From Argyresthia goedartella (taxonomy: Eukaryota > Arthropoda > Insecta > Lepidoptera > Argyresthiidae): a stretch of DNA of 64,000 bases. The notes beneath the pieces were generated by a model. That model made no database searches. It was not told where the DNA came from and saw only the letters and a list, made by a program, of their open reading frames with translations. Positions 31,282 through 42,420 of this stretch are shown here, one piece after another (within the stretch, counting starts at the first letter, position 1; each line of letters opens with the position of its first letter). The stretch is taken from NCBI GenBank assembly GCA_949825045.1, contig OX463815.1, positions 17,415,231-17,479,230 of the forward strand, given 5' to 3'. The position numbers and the translations under genes were made by a program.

Positions 31282-32304
31282 CGGCTGTGACAACATCTAA
31301 AATAGAGTATTTATCTCAAGAACACTCGATCCAAATTGTTGAAAATGTAAATTTTATATGTTTAAATGGCATTGATGTTATTTTATTTGGCATCAAGACT
31401 GATATATTGTGATTTTAGCTACGCCCATGCCAGAAATAGATCACTAGGCCGTTTCTGTCTTCCGTCAACTGAAGACACATTATTTCCTTTATTATCATCG
31501 GAATTGATTCCATTAAAAACCTGTTCTATTAAAAACTTTGATAATGGGGTAAATATTGACCTATGAATCAATACTGAAATACGTTATACAAAGTGTGGTA
31601 CCATTTTTTGTTGTTGTAATGTAAAACCCCTGCAAAAATATTTAGACGATTTAACTAGCAAAGGAATACAATTTCGCAATGCAATTTATCTCACTTCAAC
31701 TAAGTTTCATCAAATATTCAGTGTGAATTTTCAGTGCTCATAAAGATTTGGGTTCATGAACATGGTAATACATCGACAAAAAAAATATATTAAAAACTCT
31801 CCCCTCCCAATTATTGGCGCTATCTGGGTACCAACTGCAAAATAAATTTTAACTTAGGAATGGAAAGGTTTTTCGTAGTGAAATTGACTGATTCGTGGTG
31901 ATAAAAGACACGTCGTGCTGCGAATAACAAAAAGTTGCAGAAAAAGTGGTAACTGTAAACTAAAATTACGCTTTGTTTAAGAAATAATAGTGATTTTTCG
32001 AGTTTTTTTTAGTATGTGCAGATTTCTACAAAATTTGGTTCACAAATTGGAGTTATTTTAATGAGGAATCTTGTTTTAAATTTTATTAGCTTTCAGGTGA
32101 TACCAAAATTGTGTTTTTAAATAAGTAACTTTTTTTTATCATTACATGATACCTATTTTCACTTTTCGGAGCTAAGCTTAATCATAAGATCTAGAGATTA
32201 GTGATATTACCGTGAAGTCTTAAGGTAGTAAATAAATAAATGTAGCCCACATTAATGTCCCAACTGAGAGGCACAGGCCTTTTATGGATATGCGTAAGAT
32301 TGAT

Positions 32305-32410
32305 TGATTGTTACTCCACAGCTGCGGCGATGGGCTAGCCCCTATCACGCAAGATGGAGTGTTGAATAACAGGCTAAAAGTGAACACATTGTGCCCACGG
32401 TGCGACTCCG
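32305..32410 (+). mobile_element. SINE family 2 fragment interrupting the transposase
   Basis: GGCGATGGGCTAGCCCC, CAAGATGGAGT and TTGTGCCCAC match, in reverse orientation, the body of the SINE at 27251-27522. Its start coincides with the loss of transposase homology. Confidence 0.6.
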
Positions 32411-33226
32411 AATGGAATACATATCTTGTCTTACACCGATTGGTACCTCTTCTAATAATATAGGTAACTCGTCCTGAAAAAGTGCCAGAAAACGGTGGCC
32501 CCTTAAAGTACTTGGTAATATTACAGGAACAATCAGCATGTTGTCTATGAGTCCTATCCATACGTTAATAGAAAAACTCACTTGAAATGAGGAGGATTTT
32601 TTCAACTTTGGATTTTGGCCTTTACGGCACCACTTGTGCTGGTTTCGGCAGTTTGTGATGCCATCTCTCTTAAATGTTGCCGCGTCCATCCACAAAATGT
32701 TCTTGAAAAATTCGGGGTTGGCAAAGGTTCTCCTTTGGACCCATGCCGACATGACGCATCTCGGTAAGTTGTCCACATTTTCGTAGAGATGCGGCACTCG
32801 TAGTGGTACGGGTGAAGACCCTCCTTCCTCAAAATTCACTAGACAGTTTTCTGAGACACGCCATGTTCTGCACCCAAATTTCTTGTGCTGATGCCTGGAT
32901 TCGCATATAAACTCCTTAACCTCTTGAATACCACCGGCGTTAGCTAACGCCACTTTTCTTTTACAGGTTTTACATTTTATTACCATGGCATAAGGTTCAA
33001 AATCGCGACCCGTCCCAACTACCCTCGGTTTTTCAGAGATAGAGATAGCTTCTTCCACTGACACGTCGATTATAACTCTTGGTTCCCGACAATCACGATT
33101 TAAGCCAAGTCCAGTCAAGGAGAGTCTTCTATGAACTTCTTGAAGCGCAGATGGTCGGCGTCGGTCAGGGAAGGCAGCGATTATATGCCTTTCTTGCACC
33201 CCTTGACCTTCCACGTGATATACCAT
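32400..33226 (-). pseudogene. DDE transposase-like gene (DUF4817/DDE_3-like), truncated
   Basis: An open frame of about 275 codons. The N-terminus has a helix-turn-helix-like block (AFPDRRRPSALQEVHRRLSLTG). The DDE-like core has NILWMDAATFKRDG, FSINVWIGLIDNMLIVPVILP and FLALFQDELPILLEEVP. In the family as I know it, DEATF carries the first Asp-Glu and a later HDGAP block carries the second Asp. Here the Glu is Ala and the frame runs into unrelated sequence before HDGAP. An insertion with C-x2-C (CKTCKRKVALANAGG) separates the two parts. It is inactive. Family assignment is from recognisable motifs only. Confidence 0.65.
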
Positions 33227-34263
33227 AATAATAATGGTTATCGAATATTTCAGCGGCAGATAATTCAGTCAAACGGGGCCTATCGAAAAAGTTTGAGCAG
33301 AAGAAAACTTCAAGAAACTATCAGAGCAACTGATTTTTCTCCATTTTTCGGAGAAAAATTCATTGAAAAACAAAAAAAAATGCGTGCTTGTCGCCAGTAA
33401 CTTAATGTAAGTATTTCTGTTAGTGGAATTAAAATAATAACCAAGTATTTTTTATAGCCAGTACGTGTCCCAAAGTATATTTATGTATTATCTTCGCCAA
33501 CACTGAGCCAGCTTGATGAGGTGTGGCTCAATCTTATGCATATCCATAAAAGGCCTGTGTCTATCAGTGGAGACATTAATGTGAGCTACATTTATCTAGG
33601 TCTTAACATAAGACCTAGATAAATGAAGCATATTTGTCTAGACATATGAGCTTCATTTATCTCTAGGTCTCTAGGTCTCATTTGTTTAGCTTAGCTCCGA
33701 AAAGTGAAAAAAGGTACGTCGTTATTTTTAAAAAACAAAGTTATTATTTAGAATGTTGGTGTCATCTCACACCTAACAAAATAAAGAATAATATAATAAA
33801 ATCCGCCCGTAATAAAATAATTCCATTTTGGGAACCACATTTTGTGGAAATCTGCAAATACTAATACAAACTCTCGAAAAAATCACTATTATTTCATAGA
33901 CAAAGCGTAATTTTAGTTTACAGTTACCACTTTTTCTGCAACTTTTTATTACTGGCAGCATTGCGTATCTTTCATCATCACGGTCAATTTCATTACGAAA
34001 AACCCTTCCATTCCGAAGTTATAATATCTTTTTTGCAGTATGGTACCCAGATAGCGCATTTCAATATTAAAATGGCTATAAAAATTGGGAGCTTTTTTTT
34101 TCGTCGATGGATTTCGATGTTCTTCAAACCAGATCGTTATGTGCACTATATGAAGATTCACACTACTATCTGAACATTTAACAACATCTAAGTAATTACC
34201 AAAGTAATGCCCTTTCTTTGTGTGATCTTACCAAAATCAATTCAACAAGGATTCGTCATTATA

Positions 34264-34269
34264 TTTATT
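34264..34269 (-). terminator. poly(A) signal of gene 4
   Basis: AATAAA on the minus strand, about 175 nt past the inferred stop; another AATAAA lies near 34292. Confidence 0.35.
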
Positions 34270-34443
34270 CAAACATTGTAGGAGTACACCCATTTATTAA
34301 CTCATACGTTACTCATACTGACTCATATTCATTTACAACAAGATAACTTTTCTCCACAAATCACTTGTAGTAAAAAGATCTTACATATAAAGACCTTCAT
34401 ATCATTGCTAATACTTCAATACCTAGACAAGTTACCACTGGAC

Positions 34444-35766
34444 CTACGAAACTGACTCGTCGACTAATCGAATAGTTATTTCGTAATAAATAGCGTTCCT
34501 TGATCCCGAGGATTCGGCAGCCTCTCTGTAAGACCTTTTTCCTTGGAACTTATAGTACATTCCTTCTTTATGTAGTTCATCTGGCTGGCGAACTGACGAT
34601 GGAGAGCTGAAATAATTAAAGGTCTCAGCGTTCTTACGGTATATTATGTTACCTTATAAACAGTGCAAAAGAGATTGGAACATACATAAAAGTCAGTATA
34701 ATTCAATATGCGAGACATCTGTACATGTTCTAGGACGGCAGCGTCACACTCCCTTATTACCGCCTAATTACGGTTTCAAAGTAAAATAGTTAAGACAAAA
34801 GAAATATTTCAATACTGGACTATTTTAATTGCTGTCTTATGCAGGTAAATCTGCTCTGATTGTATTCAAAATCTTATCTGGCTTGGATTCCGTGAATTGC
34901 ATGCATGCAGTGATTTGAAGTGAGATGTGCTTGAGCCACTTTTGACACTTTGTCGTTAAGTTGAATAAGTGCTCCAGCTTAAATTACTGATATTACGAGT
35001 ACAGGGTTACTTTGAAGGGCCCCTACTCTATGAATAGATTTTATGATTGTACAAAAAACAAAATACTTACTTCTTGACTGGGTCAAAAACAACCTCATTT
35101 CGTTTCATGTACTGGCATTTAAATGTAGGTTCACTAGGTTCAACTGAATTGTAGTTAGGTGCACTTGCACCAGTTTCATCACCGTAAAATACATAGTTCC
35201 TTGATTTATTAATAAAATAATCTACAACTTCGTCTACTATATCATCGACAAAGGGATATCTTTCTGCGTAAATTCTCCTGCCAATATAGTTGTTCCATGT
35301 TGGGCCCTTTCCACTCTCTCCATCAGAGCCCCCAGGACCATTGGAGCCACCGGGGCCGTCGGGACTGCTCCTGCCATAAGAATCATCTGCGGGACCATTT
35401 GGACCCACTTGGTGTATGTACATATAATTTCCGTCGTCGTCCGGATAGAGACCTTGTTTGTAGACATACGTGTATCTTCCTTCATCGCCTGGTATATATT
35501 TGCCCTCGTCAGAAGGGCGGTTGTATCGTCCACTCTCATAACTGTAAGCTTTCGGATGATACTTCCCATCATCGAATGGCGAGCCCAGGATTTGCCCTAT
35601 TGATAATAATGTGATTACCTAGAATATTTATAAAAATATTGAGTTAATATTTTTTTAACAATACTACTATGAGTATGTATGATTCGCTATCCTGTTAATC
35701 GTTTTTGAAATCTCTCATTTTATTAGAATAAAATACTCGTATACTTACAACTAATACGGTTTTCAT
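34444..35766 (-). CDS. CPR-like secreted protein lacking a recognisable RR domain (gene 4)
   Basis: Three coding exons on the minus strand: 35766-35749, 35618-35071 and 34606-34444, giving 242 residues. MKTVLV plus VITLLSIGQILG is a signal peptide. Next come SPFDDGKYHPKAYSY, EGKYIPGDEGRYTYVYK and DDDGNYMYIH, the same N-terminal repeats as genes 3 and 5. A Gly/Pro/Ser-rich spacer (PDGPGGSNGPGGSDG) follows. The C-terminal half (YVFYGDETGASAPNYN, HKEGMYYKFQGKR, AIYYEITIRLVDESVS) has no ADENGF-x-P-x-G-x-H motif. The second donor overlaps a TAA, so intron retention would end the protein after VKK. It is probably a diverged CPR paralogue; chitin binding is not predicted by sequence. Confidence 0.75.
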
Positions 35767-35899
35767 GATCAATTCGCTTTGTGTGTTGAAACCTCGCTTC
35801 AAAAAGTTAGAAAACGTTCGAGTTGTGTAGTGGGAAACGGAGACACTTAAATGACAAAAATTAGGCATTAGGATAAAAAACAACAATTTTAAAATAATT

Positions 35900-36860
35900 A
35901 TAGAATAGAATGATAGATAAATTTTGCATACAACTCACCAAAATGTAACAGCAATCCCAATAAATCAACTGTAGCAAGGTCAGTGTGAACAATGAATTAG
36001 CATAAGTAGTTTGTTGCCTTATAATTTTATTAACCCGCGAATTTACTTAAGTATCTATTTTAGTTTTGTTTTTGCCGCTATTTCAGAACACCAGGCACTT
36101 TGCGATTTTACCTAAAGCCAGATATTATATATAAATACTAGGTCCTGCTGAGCACGACTGACGAAGGGACCACGCAGTGCCTTTATGGAATGCGTAGCCA
36201 GTCCATTTTCTGAGAACCCTTTGCATAAAACAAAAATAAAGCGCTATAAAAGCAGCAACATATGTATGAATATATACTTAGAATGCAGATTCTGATGACG
36301 CGGATCTCCGTAACTCTTACAGGTTTAGTCAATAACCTTTGCAAAGTTATTTACCTGATTAAAGGGCATTAACTTACAAAGTATTTGACATTCCGTTCTG
36401 TCTCCTGATTGTAGGTTCTTACTTGATTGAAATAGACCATGAATATAACAAAGTATTATGAAAATGTCAACTCATAAACATGTTTGTATCCGTAAAAAAC
36501 TGGATAGGTTAGATGTCTTCACTCTTCATTATCTAGTTATAGTACATCATTATTATATAGGCCAGGACATTTGATTTGTCAGTCTAATATCTTTTTGGCG
36601 ATTTTGTGTTCTGCGTAAACACTTACCGGACAATGGGTGGTCGGGCACGCGTATCTCTTGTTAATAACAACAAAATCGTTACTGTGAGCCGGAGTGACAA
36701 GAGTTAATTTAACAGGCGACTATACTGCTGATTACTAAGAGTTTATAGCCTAGAATGGTGTAAACATGTGCTAACTGTGCCACTGTGCAGTTTGAAGGAC
36801 AAGGGCGATTTTACGACTCGCTTTTGTTTGGTATTGAAAAAAAGATCTTTGTCTAATTAA
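35900..36860. other. intergenic stretch
   Basis: No gene or element recognised between the upstream region of gene 4 and the SINE at 36861. Confidence 0.4.
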
Positions 36861-37086
36861 GACTAGCGGGTAATGACTCTGCCTACGAAGCTGAGGGTCC
36901 TGGGTTCCATTCCCGGTAAGGCCAAATATTTGAGTGATGAGCATGAATATTTATTTCTTAGTCTTGGATGTTTTCTTTGTATTTACATAAGTATTTATCT
37001 CTATTGAATATATCGTCGTCTAGTACCCATAACACAATACTTATTGAGCTTACTGTGGACCTAGTTCGATTTGTGTAAGATTGTTG
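36861..37086 (+). mobile_element. tRNA-derived SINE, family 1, second copy
   Basis: GACTCTGCCTACGAAGCTGAG, B-box-like GGGTTCCATTCCC (about 36902-36914), TGATGAGCATGAATATTTAT, GTCTAGTACCCA and the tail match the copy at 7160-7411. It is more diverged in the A-box region. Confidence 0.7.
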
Positions 37087-38032
37087 AAATAGGAAATGAA
37101 GATACAGACTGATAAATCAAATGTCCTTAATTATAACAACAAACTGAGGTCATTATTCAATAATTTGATAAGAAACCATGTTAGATTCATTAATTCTGAT
37201 CTTATTGAATTCTAAAATATACCTAAATATTGTATTATATCATGTTCTCGCAGGGTAGGGTAGGATGGATGATGGGTCACGCAAGGTCTTGACGAAATAC
37301 AAACTAACTTGTGTACCTTTCTGGGCTGTATCTGCCATCTCATTACTTCAATTTCGTAATTAATGGCGATCTAACAATTTAGATTTATTCCGCCAATGTT
37401 ACGTATTTTTTTTAGAGATTTGACTGTATTTGAAGGGTTCTCTTTCAATAACTTCGAAATTTAAGGGTTGATTTGTTGCTCGTTAGCGCTATCCAGGGGT
37501 ACCGTGCAGGGCTATGGGATACAAGTATTTTCTGCGGTCGTGAGCAAGTATTCCCGCCAAGGTATATAAGGTTTCCTGAAGCCAATATAACGTTTATGAC
37601 TTCAAAAAATACGTCAAGCAACTTGTCAGTGAGGTTTTTCGTCTGAATCCGCATACATGATAGAACATGAATGTATGATTGACTTTTTGATATGGTTTCC
37701 TGATTTATGAAACCAGAAGGTACATAGTTATAAAATTATTCTTGGTTCTCGTCAGCTACACTACATCATCATTAAAAGCTTTTATTTTGTTTCACCTGTC
37801 CCGGGTTCTGTGCGTCCGTGTGACTGTAATCAAATTTGTAAGTTAAATTTGACCAACTTCTCGGTTTCCAATTGAGCTGAAATTTTGCATGCACGTAAAT
37901 CTGATATTCTCATGTCATGGAGCTGATTTGTCGATGGAGCAGGAAGGTGGCCATGGGAACTCTGTATAAAACGATGCAACCCCATCAAGTTTGGGTTCGT
38001 TTAATTTGTCTTGACACAAGTACTCGAGTACA
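37087..38032. other. intergenic stretch
   Basis: No recognisable feature apart from short low-complexity patches. Confidence 0.4.
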
Positions 38033-38555
38033 TTTTTAGGATTCCGTACCCGAAGGGTCCCGACGGAGCCCTATTGCCGTCACTCACTTGTCTGACCGTC
38101 CGTCCGACGTCTGACACACAGGTTTCACAGCCAAACGGTTAAAGCTACATTCTTCGAATGTTCACAGTATAAACATCTTGTTGACCCAAAGCCATACAAA
38201 TTCTCAAAAAATATTTTAACTCTTTTTAAGGAGGACTCCAATATAACTTAACGGGGGCGCTAATAATAAATTACCTTTCCCATTAAGTGGGAGGTCGTAG
38301 AATGGAGAAATACAGTTTTTTTTAATCGGAAAACAAAGGAATGAGAAGCCAAAGTCAGTTTTTTTTACAAATTTTTATACCCAAGAAAGTTTTTAACTTC
38401 CCATTGACTTGATTGAGGTAATGTTTATTATTACGTAAAAAAATACCGATATATTGATAATATTATATTTCTTTGAATTCCCTCATTTTTAGGCTTCTGT
38501 TCTACATTTGTTGCGGAACTCTAAATGTGCGAAGTGCGCACTTGGCCGGTTTTTT
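38033..38555 (-). repeat. family A interspersed repeat, diverged copy
   Basis: TTTTTAGGATTCCGTACCC at one end, CCGTCCGTCCGAC inside and GCGCACTTGGCCGG at the other end match family A in reverse orientation. The internal sequence is much more diverged than in the copies at 18018 and 28846. Confidence 0.65.
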
Positions 38556-38697
38556 ACTACTGATAGAAACTTTTTTTATCTAGAAAATATAGTTACTGAG
38601 GTAATTGACAATGATTAGTCAACATTTCATTCATTAGTCGACAGATAGTAAATAAGCACATTGTATAAAATAAAAATCAGTTTTTCATTAATTGTAC

Positions 38698-38703
38698 TTT
38701 ATT
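38698..38703 (-). terminator. poly(A) signal of CPR gene 5
   Basis: AATAAA on the minus strand about 130 nt beyond the stop codon. Confidence 0.5.
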
Positions 38704-38831
38704 TCATTCAACAAAAGTAACAAGTAACAAAAAGCGTATCCGTATGGTGTTTCTCATTTCTGCGTGGTGCGAGTATTATTTAAAAATTGCAACTTCCTTA
38801 AAACCTGCCACGTATATTTTAACTTCCTAAT

Positions 38832-40351
38832 TTACTTAGGCAGATGGGCGCCGCTGGGCTGGAACCCATTCTCGTCAGCGATGTAGTCGACTCTGTAGGT
38901 AAGACCGTCGGGAGCGGTATACTCGTAGAATCCCTTGACGCGGATGCCGTCCTCCTCGTTGCTGATCTTCTCGATCTGTCCGGCTTCTTCGGCCTTAATT
39001 GTGTTCTTTGTCTCGTAGAGGTAGTGGTAGCCATCGGGGTTGACTTCGTTCTCTTGACGGATGATGCCGTGTTCGTACTCGAATCCTCCCTTCTGGGGAA
39101 CACCCGAGCTGCTGGCGCTGGCACTGGCACGGACACCACTGCCGGCTCCGCTGGCGAACCTGCTGGCAGCCCCGACTCCGCTGTTGACTCCGCTTCTGAA
39201 ACCGCTGCCAGCTCCAACAACTCCGCTCTCGAATCCAACAACAGCACCGTTGACGTTGACGACTCCCCTGCCGACTCCTACTCCAGACTCAACATCTGAG
39301 CCAAATCTAGCGCTGCTTGAGGCGGAACTCTTGTAGGAGCTGACGGAGGTGGAGGAGCTGGCGTCATTGGCCTGCTTGAACTTGCCGGTGTCGTCGCCGA
39401 CGTGTCGGTACACGTCGCCGGCGCCGCTCGGGCCGCCGACGTGGCGGTAGGCGTCACCGGCACCGCTCGGGCCGCCGACATGACGGTACACGTCACCGGT
39501 GCCGGCGCCACCGTTGGGGCCGGTCACGTGGGAGTAAGCGCCGCCGGGACCCCCGCGGTCCCCGCGGTCGCCGCTGGAAACAGGAGGGTTTGGTCAGATA
39601 GTGACATAAAAATGACCGTTGAACTTCCGGGTTTTTCCTGTGCCCAAATAATAAATACATTCGGATTAAGTTTACAGACACTTACTTGTACTTGCCAGAT
39701 TCATCGGGTACGTAGCGTCCAGAGTTGTCACGAGCCCCGGTGTAACGGCCAGAGTTGTCAACGGAACTGCCGGTATTAGCGGCGTTATAAGCAGGCGCGC
39801 TCACGGCGACATTGTAACGGCGTGGTTGCACTGTGTTGAACTGGAAGGGCTTAGCGCTGTAACGAAACGGAAGGAAATTTAATCTAATTTATTCACAAAA
39901 AAAATATTCTCATTGAAAAGTTAATACTATTTCAAAGTCTATTCACAGTTAAGAATATTTTTTTGCAAGAAGGGATGTTAAGTAAAATTAAAAAAGTCAT
40001 GATATGGACGTAAGGTAACATAGATTTTGAACATTTACTTTATGATAATATTATATTGGTACATATTACATATAAAACTAAGAAAGCGATAGAAGAAAAC
40101 TTACCCAAACCCAACAGTCTGCGCCAAGGCACCTGTGAGACAAAGAGTCAGAACCTGGAAATAGTATTCTAGTGTTATTGCAGTAGTAGTAGTAGCTTTA
40201 TTTGTAAACACTAAAACAATATTTACTCTTCCAAAAACTATGTATCAATTGATCAATGTTGTTGCGATTACAAATAGAAAAAAAGCACTATCCGAAATGC
40301 TAATTTCCGTTGAAACAAAATTAAATCCTTCCTTACCACTAATCCGCGCAT
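38832..40351 (-). CDS. cuticular protein, CPR family RR-1, Gly/Ser/Val-rich (gene 5)
   Basis: Four coding exons on the minus strand: 40351-40337, 40154-40105, 39856-39686 and 39573-38832, giving 325 residues. MRGLV plus [11 protein letters not shown] forms the signal peptide. Exon 3 carries [16 protein letters not shown] and VPDESGKYN, like genes 3 and 4. The last exon begins with [11 protein letters not shown], then three [17 protein letters not shown] repeats (about 39395-39520). A long Ser/Gly/Val-rich stretch ([18 protein letters not shown]) follows, and then the RR-1 domain: [43 protein letters not shown] and [17 protein letters not shown]. It is expected to be secreted, chitin-binding and probably abundant in flexible or pupal cuticle. 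Length and layout fit large Gly-rich lepidopteran CPRs. Confidence 0.93.
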
Positions 40352-40405
40352 GTTGGTCGTTATACGATTAACAGCCTGAATGTGCTATTTCTCAATCGTA
40401 ACACT

Positions 40406-40413
40406 TATTTATA
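40406..40413 (-). promoter_or_regulatory. TATA box of CPR gene 5
   Basis: TATAAATA reads on the minus strand about 55-60 nt upstream of the ATG at 40351, with CATTCAG near 40378-40384 as a plausible start. Confidence 0.6.
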
Positions 40414-40419
40414 CCTTTT

Positions 40420-41884
40420 TCTTCTATCTAATAGTAGTTGATTCACCCGTCGAGCTCTTTTACATACAACGTATCATCTGACATTAACCTATTCATCTTC
40501 ACAGTTTCTCAACCTCAAGTCCACTTTTACGTGCGCGATTTATATGTACACGTGCAAAATTGACAGAGATTAAATATCTTTATTCGACGTTCTTGTCTTA
40601 AATTACATTAATTTAAAAATAACTTCAAAATATAGTAAAAATATTTTATGATTTTCTTAAAATTAATGCTAGTAATGTGATTAAGTTAAGATATACGTCA
40701 TAGTATGCAGTACGATTACTTTAACTTCACCGCTCGAGACCTTTCGGTTTTATTCGATGAAAGTGATCAAGATGTCCTGGAAACTTGAAATTTGGCACAA
40801 AGTATTAAGGGAAACCTCTGAAAACAGTTAATTGTTTTTTTTAAACCGAGATGTGTCAAACGTTAAAGTTAAAATAATCGTACTGCACCTACATTGGCAA
40901 TTTGATATTTCATGGATTAGCGATAGAAAACTCACATTTTTTTTTTTTAAAGCTGTTCAGTTTTTCCACTACATAAACACTATTCTGAAGCCTTCCTACA
41001 AGAAGCGGGGTAGGCAGAGAATAAGAACTTCTACATGTTACGATCAGGAATACATTTCTCGCTTCGTACTTGTGTGCTAAATATAACAAAACGCCGAAAG
41101 TTTGAGAATCTTTTTGAGACTGTTTGAGAACATTTTTTCTATATCTATAGTCTTGCGGGTCTTATTGACAATCTTGTCATCAAGGCCGGTATTTTGAAAT
41201 AAATTAAAAAGATTTAATATATATTTGTATAGTAACTCATCCATCCGGTTTCATAGATAACTCTAATATTAGATACTATAAAGTTATCGTAACTTATGTA
41301 TTCAAAGACAGTAAACGAACATGGAAAAGTCGAAAGAGAGGTCGCGTCAAAGCAATTTTTATTGTAATACATAATGAAATTTAATATTTTGTTCTACAAC
41401 TTTGATTCTATATACTTTTTACCTATGCCAAACCGTTGTCTAGGATATGAGCTTTCGGTGGAGGTTCTCAATTCGTCTGTTTTTTTGTTACTCGATCACT
41501 CCGTCAATTATCAACCGATTTTGATGATTTTTGTTTTGAATTAGAATTTTTGTTTTGGTAGGTCATACTTCAAAGATAGTCTCATATAAATTTTATCATA
41601 ATTGATTCAGCGCTTTTTGAAAAAATCAACTAATACCAAAAATATATACGCAGATGACATTTGGTTTGTGGTTCCGTGCAACAAAAGTTTTGATGAGGAC
41701 TTTCATGTAAATATACTTCATTCGCAGCCCCACCGGGGAGGATCAAATAGAGGGATTGAACTTGAAGTCGGTTGTTTTATGTTGTTTACTTGGAGATTAT
41801 TTGTTTGCTTTTTATCTTTGAAACAGTTCATCTCAGGAAAAACTGCCCCAAATCAAGTTAAAGAGTTAATTGCTCTTCAAATAT
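40420..41884. other. intergenic stretch
   Basis: Upstream of gene 5; AT-rich. The 41440-41880 part resembles degenerate repeat sequence, with an open frame at 41602-41901 that I do not recognise. Confidence 0.35.
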
Positions 41885-41887
41885 ACA

Positions 41888-42420
41888 GTGTGGTCACATA
41901 ATTAAAGACCACCAAAATTGACCACCAAAAACTTAATTATGGTACATTAGTAAAATAGGCATTTAATCTAGTGTTTTTTTTATAAAACCATACACGACGT
42001 TGTATTATTAAAATGTGGGACAAAAATTTTTTTTCTTCGTTAGTAGTTTAGACGCTACTTACTGTGGGAACGTAACACAAGGTTTCTTAACGTACTTGTA
42101 GGTGGGCAGATAATTAAATACAATAAAAGCTGTGTTCTAGATTTTTTAAAATAACAGAAAACTATTTCCTGTTTTCTTTGTTTTGCTGCCTATTATCATG
42201 AAACGTCGATATTACTTATAAAACCTAACTGTTTTCGTTAAAATGAATACGTTTTAAACCAATCAATATGGGAAAAACAAACAAAAAAAGTTGCGATTTG
42301 TCTTAGGTAGGTTATTTTGAACTTTCATAAAAAAGGTTGGTCTTACAGAAAAATAACATACTACGTCAACTGTTCTAAGGACATGGTTATGAATGCTATA
42401 AAACATTTCAAGAAGTTCAA
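41888..42420 (+). mobile_element. Tc1-like transposon fragment
   Basis: CAGTGTGGTCACATAATTAA after a TA resembles a Tc1-type terminal inverted repeat. About 380 bases on, a broken frame starts MGKTNKKSCDLS with later RLVLQKNNI and KTFQEV blocks, like the N-terminal DNA-binding domain of Tc1 transposases. It stops abruptly at an AAT-rich run at 42420, so only the 5' part remains. Confidence 0.5.

Larger units (their letters stand above)
31700..34190. mobile_element. DNA transposon remnant with about 600-bp terminal inverted repeats
   Basis: The left arm (about 31700-32300) and right arm (about 33525-34190) are inverted copies over nearly their whole length. Matching landmarks from outside inwards are ATTCAG..TGTGAAT, GCGCTATCTGGGTACCA, AAAAAGTTGCAGAAAAAGTG, GGTAACTGTAAACTAAAATT, TTCACTTTTCGGAGCTAAGC and GGCCTTTTATGGATATGC. 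The centre encodes a broken minus-strand transposase-like frame. Exact ends and a target duplication were not resolved. Confidence 0.8.

Noticed and set aside
32220..32561. 113-codon minus-strand ORF as a separate gene
   Set aside because: It overlaps the transposase remnant in another frame and runs through SINE and inverted-repeat sequence; no family resemblance.
38844..39299. 151-codon plus-strand ORF over CPR gene 5
   Set aside because: Antisense shadow of the long last exon; its Ala/Gly/Asp-rich composition is explained by the coding strand.
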